The notes under the pieces: generated by a model
Database searches by the model: none
What the model saw: the letters and a program-made list of their open reading frames with translations, nothing else
What the model was told of the DNA's origin: nothing
DNA from: Nemania diffusa
Taxonomy: Eukaryota; Ascomycota; Sordariomycetes; Xylariales; Xylariaceae
Reading direction: 5' to 3'
Assembly (NCBI GenBank): GCA_038501195.1
Contig: JBBPUQ010000008.1
Span: forward strand, 124,001-188,000
DNA: 64,000 nucleotides
Made by a program: the position numbers and the translations under genes
Shown here: positions 21,806 through 32,927 of the stretch, one piece after another
Layout of the letters: every line of letters starts with the position of its first letter
Position numbering within the stretch: the first letter of the stretch is position 1

Positions 21806-22884
21806 TTACCACTTCTCGACATAAGGTCGGATGTCGACCTCCCAGGTGAATCCCGAGCGATGCTGGGTGTGCAGGCTCCAATAGGTCTCAGCAATCTTAA
21901 GATAAGTGTCAGCAGATGTCGGGACAAAGTACTCATCCACGCTCGCTACTATCCCAAGAACCCCTGGAACGACTTACCGAATCAGCACTGATCTTGCCGT
22001 CGGGCGCGCCGCCGTTGACGCCCTTGTACGCCTCGGTCCGGGGCCCCGTGATGACGCCGTCGATGATGGCGTGCGCGACGTGCACGCCCTTGGGGCCGTA
22101 CTCGCGCGCGATGGACTGGGCCAGCGCCCGCTTCGCCCACTTGCCGGCGGCGAAGGTCGAGAAGCCCGACGACCCCTTGACCGAGGCCGTGGCGCCCGTC
22201 ACGAGGAGCGTGGGCGGGTGCGGGGATGTGCTCACGGCGGCCTCGAGGAGGGGCAGCGTCTTCTGCGCGAAGTTGAAGAACCCGCGGCTGGTTTCCACTT
22301 GTCAGCATGGGACCGGGATCCGTAAGCCGCGGTGAACCCCGCCGTGGGGAATCATTAGTTTTACTTCTCCTTCTCCCTTCTCTCTACAGTACATCCATCT
22401 TTACATCGAAAACGGGAAAGGAAAGAGTCAGCAGACGGGACAGATGCACATACATATTCACGTTGATGCTCCCCTCGAGGACCGAGGGGTCGATCTCGAC
22501 GAAGGGCTTCGGCGAGAGACCGGCCGAGGCGTTGTAGATGGCGGCGGCGAGCTTGTGGTCGGGCAGTTCCTTGGCGATGGAGTCAAAGGCGGCGTCGAGC
22601 GAGGCCCGGTCGCCCGCGTCGGCGACTATGCCGATCGCCTTGCCGCCCGCGTCATTGATGGCCTTGACGCTGCTCTCGTATGTAGCCGGCGTTCGCGCGA
22701 GGAGAACGACGGGGTATGTCTTGGAGAATCGCGATGCCACGGCCCCGCCTTGAAACCCGGCATGTAAGTTTTACAATAGCACAGGCAGAGGTAGCTAGGT
22801 ATAAATATAGCGTGGATTGTGGGGTGGATGCTCACCTGTGCCCCCGCCGGCCCCGATAACAACTGTGTAGAACTTGGATGCCAT
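21806..22884 (-). CDS. Short-chain dehydrogenase/reductase-like protein with altered catalytic motif
   Basis: Exons 22884-22836, 22748-22454, 22287-21978 and 21895-21806 give 247 residues; introns are GT-AG. The Rossmann start is KFYTVVIGAGGGTGGAVASRF, a Gly-rich dinucleotide loop split by intron 1. The second part carries YNASAG (NNAG equivalent), then TLLVTGATAS and FSTFAAGKWAKRALAQS. The classical YxxxK is FAAGK (F160, K164): the catalytic Tyr is Phe. It then reads REYGPKGVHVAHAIIDG and ends DIRPYVEKW. It is probably NAD(P)-binding and cytosolic. Reductase activity is uncertain because of the Tyr to Phe position. Substrate unknown. Confidence 0.88.
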
Positions 22885-24381
22885 GATGTCTTATTGTCGG
22901 TATTTGGTTGTGGTTATGAAGTGTGATGTATGATGAATGAAAAAGATATGAGGGTGATGATGATAATGATAATGAGTAGAAAGGAGGCTGCGGCGATTTA
23001 TATAGGCAATCCTGAGACGCTGTCGGGAATACCACACTTGATCATGTAAGTGAGCTCAGCGTCTTCTACCGCAATCCATTAGCGGACTTTAGGGGGCTCT
23101 GATGTCTGCTGCATTATTAATGAGCTGCTGCTGAGAAACCAACCCCGCAGCGTTCGGACGACTTACATCTCGCCCAATCTTGAGCTAACCTTGCGACGCA
23201 ATCACGACATTTGACGCGGGGGACCAGGAAGTAGGTACGATTTGTAATCGCATTGGAATGTTTCATGGTGCGTTGATGTCGAGTGCCTATCTACTGTAGA
23301 TTTGCTGCGCACACTATCTGCTCATTTCCGTGACAGAGGTTGGTTTGGTGCTCACAGCTATTCTGTCGTCAATTTCCGATTACTGAACTCTCACAGTATT
23401 AACTCGACAGGCAACTTGATACCGACGCTAATCGCCCACCAATATCAGGTATCCCATGCGGACGATTACATACCTCTTCGGCAATATCAGGCAATATCAT
23501 TGTAGTTTGGTTTTGAGCTACAGGTCTACGTGGTCTCTGTCGCTGGTATTTCAATTGATGAGAATAAGGCACTCATTTAGGCGCGGGTGGTTAGTTGGCT
23601 ATAGACTAAACAGCCCTACTAAACAGGCTGTTCGTAGCATGTCTCCTGTCACGTATTGCATGCATGCATCATTGCGCAATAGCATTCTAAATAAGATGAA
23701 TTTAGCAAGACGTCTCTTATGTCAATTGCACATTTACATACTAGTAAAAGTTGTTGTTTGATGGACCTAGACGATTGTACACGAGATAAACAGAAGTGTA
23801 GATCCCGAGGGAAGCAGAGAAGATAACGCAACGTTGAGACAGAGTAATAACCTAGGTAGAGAATGGGAAGAGAAAAAAGGATTTTGGCCACCGAGGGAAT
23901 CAAACCCCCAGCGCCTAGCGATACTTAAGTAGTGATATTGAGTAGTAATAGAGGGAAAGTATGTTTGTAGGAATGTTTCGCTAGGCCGCACCAATCTGGC
24001 CTTGAGTCTTTGCTTCAAAAAGTTATTGGGTTAATCATTCTTATATAATTCTCTCCATGCTTAAAGTGTAGGTAGGTTAAAGTTTGCGTGAGGCTTTAGC
24101 TAGGTAAGGGCTGAACGTACGCGTGTTAAGTTTCAAGCACTCAGATCTAGCTTAAGGATTCCGTTCCCAAGCTTGTTTCACAGAAAATATGATATAACAT
24201 CTTAAATATGTCAGTGTCTAGATGGAATTTCATTAGGTATGTCTCATGTCGAATGTGTTTAGATCTATGTTGACAAAAAATTCAGGATTCTTTTTCGCAC
24301 TGAAATCGTGTGCGTTTTTTCTCATCACGCTGCCCATGTCTCATCTTCGTCTTTTCAATGCTGTGTTTATATGATGACCGA
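22885..24381. other. Intergenic region with SDR promoter
   Basis: About 1.5 kb with no supported gene. A TATATAAA-type box for the SDR is at 22997-23004 (minus strand), about 115 bp upstream of its ATG. From about 23,640 the DNA is AT-biased and stop-rich. At 23,887-23,915 the minus strand shows a T-arm-like GGGGG-TTTGATT-CCCTC, but the rest of a tRNA could not be folded. Confidence 0.4.
22997..23004 (-). promoter_or_regulatory. TATA-like box of the SDR gene
   Basis: Reads TATATAAA on the minus strand, about 115 bp upstream of the SDR start codon. Position-based inference only. Confidence 0.35.
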
Positions 24382-25083
24382 TCAATCGACAGTGAGCAAT
24401 TGCTCGAAGAAACCACCAATCTGCTTCTCGCGGTCGACGAGATGAATCTCTAAAATCCAATGCCGCTGGTTCCCGTCCTTGCCCGGAAGTCTCATGCGCT
24501 CCTGGTTTCCCTCGGTGATGTACAGCGTCTTCTTGTCATTCGGGATGCGCTCGTGCGGGAACGAGCCAATAAGATGGCCGGCTATGGCACCGCCGAACTC
24601 CCACCCTTCCCTCTCGGCGGTGCGCCGCGCGGCGGCATAGAGCTGGTCGCCGGTCATGTCGGGGCTGGCGTCGAACTGGGCCTTGACGTCGCGCCACACG
24701 GGCTCGAGAGCGTCGCGCAGGCGGGTCTTGGCCGGGTCGGCGCCCAGCACGTAGGTGCGGCCGAAGTCGGCCTCCCAGGCCTCGAAGACGGGGCCGAGGT
24801 CGACGAAGAGGATGTCGTCGGCCTCGATGACGCGGTCGGGCGGGTTCTCGGCATACGGCTGCAGCGTGTTGGGCCCGCTGCGCACGACGCGCTTGTGCCA
24901 GTGCGTCTTGATGCCGTGGCGCGCGGCGCCGAGCTCGTGGATCTCCTTGCTCAGCTCCTTCTCGCTTACGCCGGGGCGGATCAGGTCGCGCGCGATCTCG
25001 TCGAAGAGCTGCAGCGCCTTGGTCTGCGCGTCTAGGAGCGAGACGGCCCGTGCTTGCTCGTGTGCATTTATGGTTTCTGCCAT
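24382..25083 (-). CDS. M24-family (aminopeptidase P/methionine aminopeptidase fold) protein, short form
   Basis: Intronless, 233 residues from ATG 25083; an in-frame ATG at 25161 would add 26 residues of poor quality. The dinuclear-metal ligands of the pita-bread fold are all present in order: D95 in LFVDLGP, D106 in EADFGRTY, H170 in IAGHLIGSFPHE, E212 in LEIHLVD and E227 in FFEQLL. Only the catalytic domain is present; there is no N-terminal creatinase domain. It is likely a cytosolic Xaa-Pro peptidase or a related hydrolase; the true substrate is unknown. Codons are strongly GC-rich, unlike the AT-rich DNA on both sides. Confidence 0.85.
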   Translation of the reverse strand: MAETINAHEQARAVSLLDAQTKALQLFDEIARDLIRPGVSEKELSKEIHELGAARHGIKTHWHKRVVRSGPNTLQPYAENPPDRVIEADDILFVDLGPVFEAWEADFGRTYVLGADPAKTRLRDALEPVWRDVKAQFDASPDMTGDQLYAAARRTAEREGWEFGGAIAGHLIGSFPHERIPNDKKTLYITEGNQERMRLPGKDGNQRHWILEIHLVDREKQIGGFFEQLLTVD

Positions 25084-25440
25084 GATGTGTATATACGATG
25101 TAACACTGACCCCAAAGTGTGTTGTGAGGTGGTATTGGTTTTGCTGCGGATGCTCGCTCAACTATCTACCAGGTATCTATCTTGATAGTGAGCGAATGAG
25201 TGAGTCGAGGAAGAAGGTTCTATAGGTACCTACCTACAATAGATAGGTGCTCTGTAGTTACCAGTTACCCCGCACAACCCGAGATCGTCCCGCGCTATAG
25301 CGGACGGGCCGCCTGCATTGCCTCTGCATGCACCTGAAAGCTACCTTAGGGCGCCACCCCAGCGTATAAAAACAGACGTAAGCACTGTTTTGAAATATAG
25401 CTAAAGTGTGGTAAAACCGGATCATTGCGTCAGCCAAGTG

Positions 25441-25735
25441 AAATTTTCAAATAATAATATATATTATTTTTTAAAAAAAATTATTTAATTTTTATAAATA
25501 ATAATTAAATAAAAATATTTTAAAATATTAAATTTTAAATTATATAATAATTATATATTTAAAATATAATAAATTAAATATATTTAAATTAATAAAATTA
25601 ACTTTATTTTATAATATTTATTATTATTTATTTTATATATAAAAAATATATTATATATTATATATATTATTTTATATTTTTATTTTATTTTTATTGTTTT
25701 ATATAATAAATTTTGAAATAAAAAAATCATTTTGA
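25441..25735. repeat. Short AT-rich (RIP-like) island
   Basis: About 295 bp made almost only of A and T, with sharp edges against ordinary sequence on both sides. It has the same texture as the large block at the right end of the window: runs of TTTAAA/TATATA and almost no G or C. It is best explained as a small RIP-mutated repeat remnant. No coding capacity. Confidence 0.8.
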
Positions 25736-26893
25736 GCTTAGTATACATGTTGGTTCACTATTTTCATGTTACATGCTTACCAATTTTCTTAGCTCAACAC
25801 CTTTCTCTCCACCTGTTGGCCGTACTATATTTTTAAGCCTGAACAGCGATCTAACCACAATTTTCCTACGCTGGGCTGGCGCCCTAAGGTATACTGCGTT
25901 GGGCAGGCTTAGGTATATAGAGGTATAGACTCAGTGCTCTTTGGATACGAAATCAGAATTGCGGAACACGCAGGGAAAGAGAGACAAAATTACATTATCA
26001 TAGTATATCGTCTCATCTCTTACCTTAAATCGATAACAAACATAAACGTCAACGCATCCAGGCTTACACACCTCACTAATCAGCAACAAATATCGTAAAA
26101 ATGAATATACGTAAGCGACCAAAATGGCATCCTTCAAGAGAATGAGACACGAGGGGAAATAAATAAATAAAAATAAAAATAATTGTCTGTATCTAGTGGT
26201 ATGAGTTCCAGCGGGCTTAGGCTTGAAGAGAAGCATATATAGGGGAGTTGGTTTTTTGAATCGATGAGTTTACAGAGTTCTTGTTGTGGACTGAGCAATC
26301 GTTATGAAGCTGTTGCGGAAGATATAATAAGAGCGCTGCTAAATTGCAGTAGTAAGATGAACCGAATAAAACCAGCAGTCATTGAATTCTTATTTATGAT
26401 AGTGACTGTAGATGCATGCAACGATTCTTGCGTGAGATTTGCATGAATGCTACTATGACAATATGTGCTTTCGGATCAAAGTGTAACAGGGCAAGAAGGA
26501 TGAACACGAAGCTGGATTCTTCAGACTTCAATTACTCGAATGTAGCCATGTGGCTGTGTAGTAAGATAGACCTGATGTGGCTGAAGAGTGCTAACACCTG
26601 CGGCAATCTGTGGCGGGGTATTTACTAGTCCGCCCCACAAATCCCACGCCTCGCGAAAACTACCCAAAAAAATATTGGACTTGTGCGCTCAAACAACCGA
26701 AAAAAGACGATCCGCCTACCAAAAGTTCCGCCTCACACTCGTCCACGCCTACCGCCCGTGCCCGCCAACCTCGTCGCCCAGGTACGTCCCCGATCTCCCA
26801 CGGCAGTGCACACCTGATCCTAATTACAGTCATTCTTCTAGCAACCATTTCACAGGTCCCGGTACTCGTCGATCCCCCCCAACCACCGCAATC
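25736..26893. other. Intergenic region upstream of RPS22
   Basis: No gene supported; frames at 25931-26236 (-) and 26416-26628 (+) have no features. The last 250 bp are C-rich on the plus strand (CCCACGCC, CCGCCTACC and similar pyrimidine-rich runs), typical of a fungal ribosomal-protein promoter and 5' leader. Confidence 0.45.
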
Positions 26894-27442
26894 ATGGTTC
26901 GAACAAGCGTTTTGTCGGATGCGATGAACGCCATCAACAATGCCGACAGCATGGGCAAGCGCCAAGTCCTCATCCGACCCGCCTCCAAGGTCACCGTCGA
27001 GTTCCTCAACATCATGCAGAAGCACGGTAAGTTCAGGCTTACGCCCGGGGGAGTGAATGCTATGAGCCACCATCGCCATGGGTGTCGTCGTCGTCGTTGA
27101 CTGTGGGCTAACCATTACTGTCAGGCTACGTCGGCGAGTTCGAGGTCGTAGATGACCACCGCAGCGGCAAGATCGTAGTTCAGCTGAACGGACGGTACGT
27201 CTTTTATGTCTACGTATTTTTCTCCTGCTTCCTGCTAACAAAATCACCACAGCCTAAACAAGTGCGGCGTCATCAGCCCCCGTTACAACGTCAAGATCGA
27301 CCAGCTCGAGAAATGGGTCACGAAGCTGCTCCCCGCCCGTCAGTTCGGCCACATCGTCCTAACCACATCCGCCGGCGTCATGGACCACCACACCGCGAGA
27401 CGGAAGCACGTGTCTGGCAAGATCCTGGGTTTCTTCTACTAG
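26894..27442 (+). CDS. RPS22: 40S ribosomal protein S22 (uS8)
   Basis: Exons 26894-27026, 27125-27194 and 27253-27442 give 130 residues, exactly the length of the eukaryotic S22/S15a protein. The sequence has the expected order: [63 protein letters not shown] and a C-terminus ending SGKILGFFY. Both introns are GT-AG, the first with branch site GGGCTAACC. It is a structural component of the small subunit near the platform, binding 18S rRNA. Confidence 0.97.
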
Positions 27443-28117
27443 AGTCGCCGCTGCGTGCGCATGAAATGAGGCATGGAAGGAGTTCGGGGCATCATTCTCA
27501 AGCCGCGGGAAAGAGGGAAAAAGAAAACAAAAAAAGCAAGTTTCTGGCATGGTACTGGGACTGGGCTTTTACTACCACATGCTGGAACTACGTGAGCTAG
27601 GCACGACGCAGTCATCGTTGCTGCTATGGTGTCTACCCAAGTCACTGAATGTCTCCTAGTTTCTCTCGTGTACCTCTCTGATAGGTCCTGGCTGTCCGAT
27701 CAGTCCTAATAGAGCATTTCTCCGCATCTAGATCGCTACTTGTGCCTGACCTACTCGCATGCTAGTAAGCCAGTGGGCTTCTAACGCTAATAACAGGCAG
27801 GACATCCTATACTAGGGTATAACTAGCTCGTAGTCCTGATGAACGGAAGCTGATTAGCAGCTTTAGTCCTGGGCAGCTATTCTGTGGCGGCTGTAGACCG
27901 AAATCTTTGTTTGAATTTACTATCGACGCGAGTTGAACCTTGAACTCTAAGCAATCCTAACGCTTACAACACACAGCCACTAGGGCGCGCATGCTACTAG
28001 CAGCCGTTGAAGTGTTCGGCCTGTGGCCCTCCAAATATCTGCGTCCACAAGAAAATCATTCTAAATCAAGGAATGATTAAAGGTACGAGTGAGGTACTAC
28101 GCATGTCTTATAGGATT
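27443..28117. other. Intergenic; holds a possible tRNA-like relic
   Basis: No protein gene. On the minus strand around 27,925-27,990 there is a D-arm-like CCTAGTGGCTG, a five-pair stem AAGCG/TGCTT closing a 7-nt loop TTAGGAT, and a T-loop-like GGTTCAACTC. T-stem and acceptor pairing fail, so at best this is a decayed tRNA. Confidence 0.35.
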
Positions 28118-29926
28118 CTAGATTAGAACCGGCCTAAAGTTGTCTACTCTCGCTAGTATCCAGTCATCCCACTCTAACTTACGTATATATCCGGTCCCAA
28201 TCAGCGAATACCTTGGCCAATGGAGCAATTGGTTGCTCTCTTCCCCATATTTTACTTCTTCTATGTGTTGCGGTCTCATACTTTGTGAGTTCTTTTCAGC
28301 TCGTAGAATCAACGGGGTCATATATGTCGGCTCCATACCAAGGAAGGACTCTTCTACTGGGGAGTAAAAAATATCGCCAGCCCTCATATGGCATGGGCCG
28401 ATCCCTATCAAGATAGACCCGAATTTACTGTATTGGAACGCCCGCGCAGTAAAGAAACACCGGTTAGCCATTGTAGTTTGAAAAGGATCCAGATCGACAC
28501 GCTCTAGGTAGTCGTCGGCTTCATCAAAATCATCCCTATCGTCGGGCCGGATACCTTGATAGAAAGGATACTCGTATGAGGTAGGCTCAGCCTCCATCGC
28601 CCATATAAAGTTACGCCAAAGCAAAAAGATGCTCAGGGACGTTACCTCGGGCGTCTGCTCCTTATTGAGGTGTCGATCCTGGGCCTCTAACGGTGCGAAA
28701 ACACTGTGTAGCCATCCTAATTGGGCCAATCGGTCACCATTTGTTGGAAATGGCACCGATACCTGCTCAATCTGGCCTTCCATACATTCTACGTTATTTA
28801 TCCTGACTGTCTCAGGTGCTGGGACGGGGTACGGCTGAAACTTTAGCCCGGTCAGGGTCGAGCCGCTCAATTCAGAGTACAGGATGGGAAGCCTCCAATC
28901 TGGCACCCATGAATAGACACCAGTCATACCGCGACCGTCAGATCGCCTGGTAGTCTCGAGGAGCAGGCGTCGTGTCTTCGTATCATCATCACCACCTTTT
29001 ACGGCCACAGCAAAATCCAGATATACCTGTTCTACGCTTTTCGTGTAGTCAATGCGCACAAGAATCTTGTTTCCATCCTCTGGTGTTGGTTGGTGGAAAA
29101 CTACATCATTGGCGAGACCCGCCAGTGCGTAAATCCTGTCACGCCCATCAGCGCAATCTGTGGCTGAAAAGTTTGATAGGAGATCAAGGATTCCCATTTC
29201 CCGACCCTCGGACCCCGTGTTGCTAAAGGAGCTTGTGCGCGCGTGGATGTTCCATAGCTCCTTTAGGGTGAGCAGGTGCGAAATGGGCGGTGACGGATTC
29301 TCTTTAGAGACATGATCGAACAGCTGAACTATCCGAAGCCATGCAACAGATGCTGTACCGCCGTAAAATGTGACGTTTGGATTCAAAACCACTTCTTGTA
29401 TAACCCATCGTCGGCTAAACCACGAGAGAGAGACGAGCTCTGTGAGAGCGGAGGTAATGTTGGCCAAGTCTGCCGCCTGGCTACTTTTCTTTTTCTGCGA
29501 TAAAAGGGCAATCTTGCGCAGGCAATCTTCCCCTTTTGGATGTTTCCCTAGCCAAACTAGGACGGAAGATGCGGACCGGTATATTTCGGTCATCAGCGGC
29601 ACTTGTCTCCGTTTGTCATCTTCGTCGTTCTGGTTAATGCAGATCGCATCAACCCAGATAGAGCGCGTTCCGACGGCACAGCTATATCGAATCAATGCGT
29701 CGTGCAGATTAGGGGTTATACGGAGGCGAAAATGGTCGTCAATGATAATCTCTTGGGTAAGATTCGGCTCTCCCCAGGTGTACGAGATGGCATCGTAGAA
29801 GGGATCGATCTCTAGATTCACGCAGCGGAATTTACCACGAAGTGGCGCGCTCGTGTCTGAGGCGGGGTAAAGCTCGAGGACGCGAGTATCGTAGTCTTCG
29901 GATAAGGGCGTGTAGATGTATGCCAT
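28118..29926 (-). CDS. HET-domain (heterokaryon incompatibility) protein
   Basis: Intronless, 602 residues from ATG 29926; an upstream in-frame ATG at 30067 gives an unlikely 47-residue extension. The HET domain occupies about residues 35-190 and has its hallmarks: YDAISYTWGEP, RSIWVDAICINQNDEDDK, QVPLMTEIYRSASSVLVWLG and RWVIQEVV. The GRDRIYALAGLA and VYSWVPDW segments typical of the downstream part of such proteins follow. HET-domain proteins mediate nonself recognition and regulated cell death on hyphal fusion. The partner and allele specificity are unknown. No NACHT or WD repeats are present. Confidence 0.93.
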   Translation of the reverse strand: MAYIYTPLSEDYDTRVLELYPASDTSAPLRGKFRCVNLEIDPFYDAISYTWGEPNLTQEIIIDDHFRLRITPNLHDALIRYSCAVGTRSIWVDAICINQNDEDDKRRQVPLMTEIYRSASSVLVWLGKHPKGEDCLRKIALLSQKKKSSQAADLANITSALTELVSLSWFSRRWVIQEVVLNPNVTFYGGTASVAWLRIVQLFDHVSKENPSPPISHLLTLKELWNIHARTSSFSNTGSEGREMGILDLLSNFSATDCADGRDRIYALAGLANDVVFHQPTPEDGNKILVRIDYTKSVEQVYLDFAVAVKGGDDDTKTRRLLLETTRRSDGRGMTGVYSWVPDWRLPILYSELSGSTLTGLKFQPYPVPAPETVRINNVECMEGQIEQVSVPFPTNGDRLAQLGWLHSVFAPLEAQDRHLNKEQTPEVTSLSIFLLWRNFIWAMEAEPTSYEYPFYQGIRPDDRDDFDEADDYLERVDLDPFQTTMANRCFFTARAFQYSKFGSILIGIGPCHMRAGDIFYSPVEESFLGMEPTYMTPLILRAEKNSQSMRPQHIEEVKYGEESNQLLHWPRYSLIGTGYIRKLEWDDWILARVDNFRPVLI

Positions 29927-31294
29927 GAGTCTCGCTCTGCTTTCTAGGTAATAAGATAATAGAGAAAAATGAGGACGATTATGAGCTGTGGTTAACCTAA
30001 TTGCAAATACCGTTTCAATTGAATAAAGTAAATAAACCATCCGAGGCTTCCTGTAAGGCATACACACAAGGTTGATTGGAGCAAATTCATCACGTGAAGC
30101 TTACTATAATTAAAACCAATTCAATGTTGCTGCTATACGAACTTCTTAGGTGTGAGGGCAATACAGCGTGGACTAAATACCTAATATATTATTTGGGTTC
30201 AATTGTTTGCAGAATAATGACGGTTTAAAAAGATTTATAAAAAAAAATCTAAAAAAATCAATCGACAGCTCAGAATTTGGGTGGGGGAACCAGAATCCTT
30301 CGGAACAAAGGGGATCCTTCTAGTTAGACAATCTACAGGACCTAATTTACCCCCTATATTTGCAACATTAACAGGTCCATCGAAGATGACCCCGCGCGGA
30401 GTTGTCTGCATAAGACTCACATTTCATTTCTACGAATACAGAACTTTACAGATATGCTTATAAAAATTCAGATTGGAAGTAATTGTCGAAAGGATAAACA
30501 GTAGTTTAAGTTGGCTGTCAATTCGTTCGCTTCTAAGTATCTATACCTATGAACGAGCCTCTACTCATGTGTCAGCGAGCTAATTCTAACATTCGAATGG
30601 CGTGATAGATACTTGGATAGTATTTAAAGTCTACGTTAAAGTCATGCCTAGACCTAAGATCTCAATATATTGAAATGTGCTGTGTACCAAAACCTTATAA
30701 AATCTCTCTCGCCCGGAGACCGCATCAGGAAAGGTGTGATTAACAATTTGTAACCATTCACGAAATTGAATCGCTATGTCGACCTCATCGCCGCCCCTGA
30801 CAGCATAGCTGCTACTAGCACACCCTATCTATTTTAGCTCGGATTCCCAACTACGCAACTGAATATCTAATTGTAGACTAGATACTCTCGTGTTTTAAGG
30901 TTGCAAGATAGTTGCGAGTACCTGGGTTGGCGCTGACTGGTGATGAGCGCAATTTGGGCAATGCCGAATACCCGCATTACATTGTTTCTAGTTGAAGGTA
31001 TGACTTTTACATAAATGATAAACTGAATAAGTCGTATTAAGACGAGGATTATAAAACATTAAGAAATAGCGGGTTAAAGCTAGTTGATGAAGTAGGTATG
31101 TTTCACAGTTTTTAAGTAAAGTAATGAGGGCTAAATTGTAAATAAAACATGGAACAAAACACTTTGCCGATAAAGAGATATCATTTACTACCTACAAAGG
31201 AAAACTTCTCATATAATGTATGCATACTCAGCTACACGTACGACTTGAAACTTTGAATCTATCCACGCACAGCTTCACCATAGCTCTTGCCAGT
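29927..31294. other. Intergenic, no gene seen
   Basis: About 1.4 kb of AT-biased DNA between two minus-strand genes. No open frame with protein features; the proximal part holds the HET gene promoter. Confidence 0.45.
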
Positions 31295-32275
31295 TTACCC
31301 GCCTAGCACTCTTACCAGTGCAAGTAACCGTTTAGTCGAGAGGCTCTTGGTGTCAAGTTCGCCCTCCATCGTAGCCGGGGCGTTGAACCGATGGGAGAAG
31401 TACTCAGTAAGCTTGACGCTCGACTTCCCCGCAACTATTTTCCCGCGAAAATCGGGGTTGCCAACCGCGAGTAACTTGAGATGAAGGCCCTGGGGCGGCT
31501 CAGGGCAACGATCAGCGGCATCACGAATACTCACGTACTCGGTGATGAACTGTTTACCTTCTAACCCCCTCCCATTATGTGTGTAAATGGGAACACAGAT
31601 ACAATGCTGGCCAAATTTCTTTATAACTATCATCTTCCGGAATTTACTGTACACGACCCCGAAAGCCGTTGGGGTCTGGTGCGGATCACTCGCAGACGCC
31701 CACTGCTGGCTGGAAAAGGCGGTATGATGTGGTGTGCTGAAAATAGTCCCTATTTTGTAACTTTCAGCTCCGTGTATGCAGTCTGACTTCCGAGGAGTCG
31801 CCAGGTGCTTGACATGAAGCGTCGGTGTTTTAGGACATGGAGGGGCTGGGGATTGGTCTTGAAGATCCTTAATCTGCTCATCATATTCATCGAGTTCATC
31901 CTGGAACGTAGATCCGAGGTCCGAAAATACAAAACTAGATTGTGAACAGTCAGTCCTCGGCGTTTCTGCAGGGTCATCATAAAAAGAGTCGGATGGAACC
32001 GTAGGCCAACTAATATCCTCATCGTCACTACTCTGACGCGATTCTGAGATGTAGGTTCGGCGGTACGCTTGTCTGCGCAGGCGACGAGCTATTATATCGC
32101 TGCGCTTGCGATAGAGGTGTACTCTCTCATAGTGATAGCGATCTAACTTGGGACTCCACCTGTCTAGAAACTTCTCGGTTTCTATCTCCGCTCGGGCGCT
32201 CCTAGGTCGGAGTCCTGCTCTGGCGCTTGACAATTCCGCAAATCGCGAGGCTAAATAACGAGGAAGACAACCCAT
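31295..32275 (-). CDS. DUF6590-like protein with MGC lipidation-type N-terminus
   Basis: Intronless, 326 residues from ATG 32275. An upstream in-frame ATG at 32359 exists, but the downstream start gives MGCLPRYL, a good N-myristoylation/palmitoylation signature. Middle part: an Arg-rich segment (RRLRRQAYRRTY, about 70-85), then an acidic Ser/Asp-rich stretch. The C-terminal 140 residues (ESYKIGTIFSTP, FGVVYSKFRKMIVIKKFGQHCICVPIYTHNGRG, KLTEYFSHRFN) match the general pattern of the fungal DUF6590 domain as I remember it; its biochemical role is unknown. It sits next to the HET gene on the same strand. Confidence 0.6.
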   Translation of the reverse strand: MGCLPRYLASRFAELSSARAGLRPRSARAEIETEKFLDRWSPKLDRYHYERVHLYRKRSDIIARRLRRQAYRRTYISESRQSSDDEDISWPTVPSDSFYDDPAETPRTDCSQSSFVFSDLGSTFQDELDEYDEQIKDLQDQSPAPPCPKTPTLHVKHLATPRKSDCIHGAESYKIGTIFSTPHHTAFSSQQWASASDPHQTPTAFGVVYSKFRKMIVIKKFGQHCICVPIYTHNGRGLEGKQFITEYVSIRDAADRCPEPPQGLHLKLLAVGNPDFRGKIVAGKSSVKLTEYFSHRFNAPATMEGELDTKSLSTKRLLALVRVLGG

Positions 32276-32651
32276 GGTAAGTGTTTGTAATAGTAAATAA
32301 GGGGAATGGTCAAAGTAAACAAGTATTCTCGAAACTACCAAACACTTGTGATTCTTCAAAAAGAAACCTGAGGTTGCCTATGAGGAGATCTTTAAAAATT
32401 CCAATGCTCCGAATTTTCTGCCAAGTACGGGTCTATTTATTACTTTCAGAAACCTGAGAAACAACCCAGTTGTGTTTCTAAAGCATCTCATTGTTTCTCA
32501 TACTAGCGGTCATAAAGAATAGTATAAAAGAAAGTAAATCCTTTCTTTCACTAAAAGTCGAAGATCCTAACAGACAGCATAAGGAGATATCAGCTCGAGT
32601 TGTGAGACAGGCTCTTTGTATTCAGTCTCATTGCAGCCTATTTTTAGCAAC

Positions 32652-32927
32652 ATGGAAACACCTCAGCCAGGAAACTCGGGCACCTCTCACAGCTATTTCC
32701 TCACTGTCGAGGAAAATATGCGGATTGCCAAGTGGGCCCAAGATGTAGAGATCGCGAAGGCAGGAGCTGGGTCTCAGATACTGCAGAAGGGTTCATCAAG
32801 TCAAATCCACCAGCATCAGTGTAGCCGACCCGCTATTCCAGAGCGAAACCCTCGAAGGGAAAATTATCAGTCCGTGCCACCGCCAATACCGGCCAAGAAT
32901 CCATTGCGGTACAAGAACAAGGAATAA
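32652..32927 (+). CDS. Small hypothetical protein
   Basis: Uninterrupted 91-residue frame starting METPQPGNSGTSH. It contains one amphipathic stretch (VEENMRIAKWAQDVEIAKAG) and a basic, Pro-rich C-terminus. No domain is recognised. It lies in a 0.9 kb gap between two minus-strand genes. Codon use is not clearly coding, so it may be chance. Confidence 0.3.
   Translation: METPQPGNSGTSHSYFLTVEENMRIAKWAQDVEIAKAGAGSQILQKGSSSQIHQHQCSRPAIPERNPRRENYQSVPPPIPAKNPLRYKNKE

Noticed and set aside
23887..23915. tRNA 3' half on the minus strand
   Set aside because: The T-arm-like hairpin and a TAA-containing loop are present, but no consistent acceptor, D or anticodon stem could be formed.
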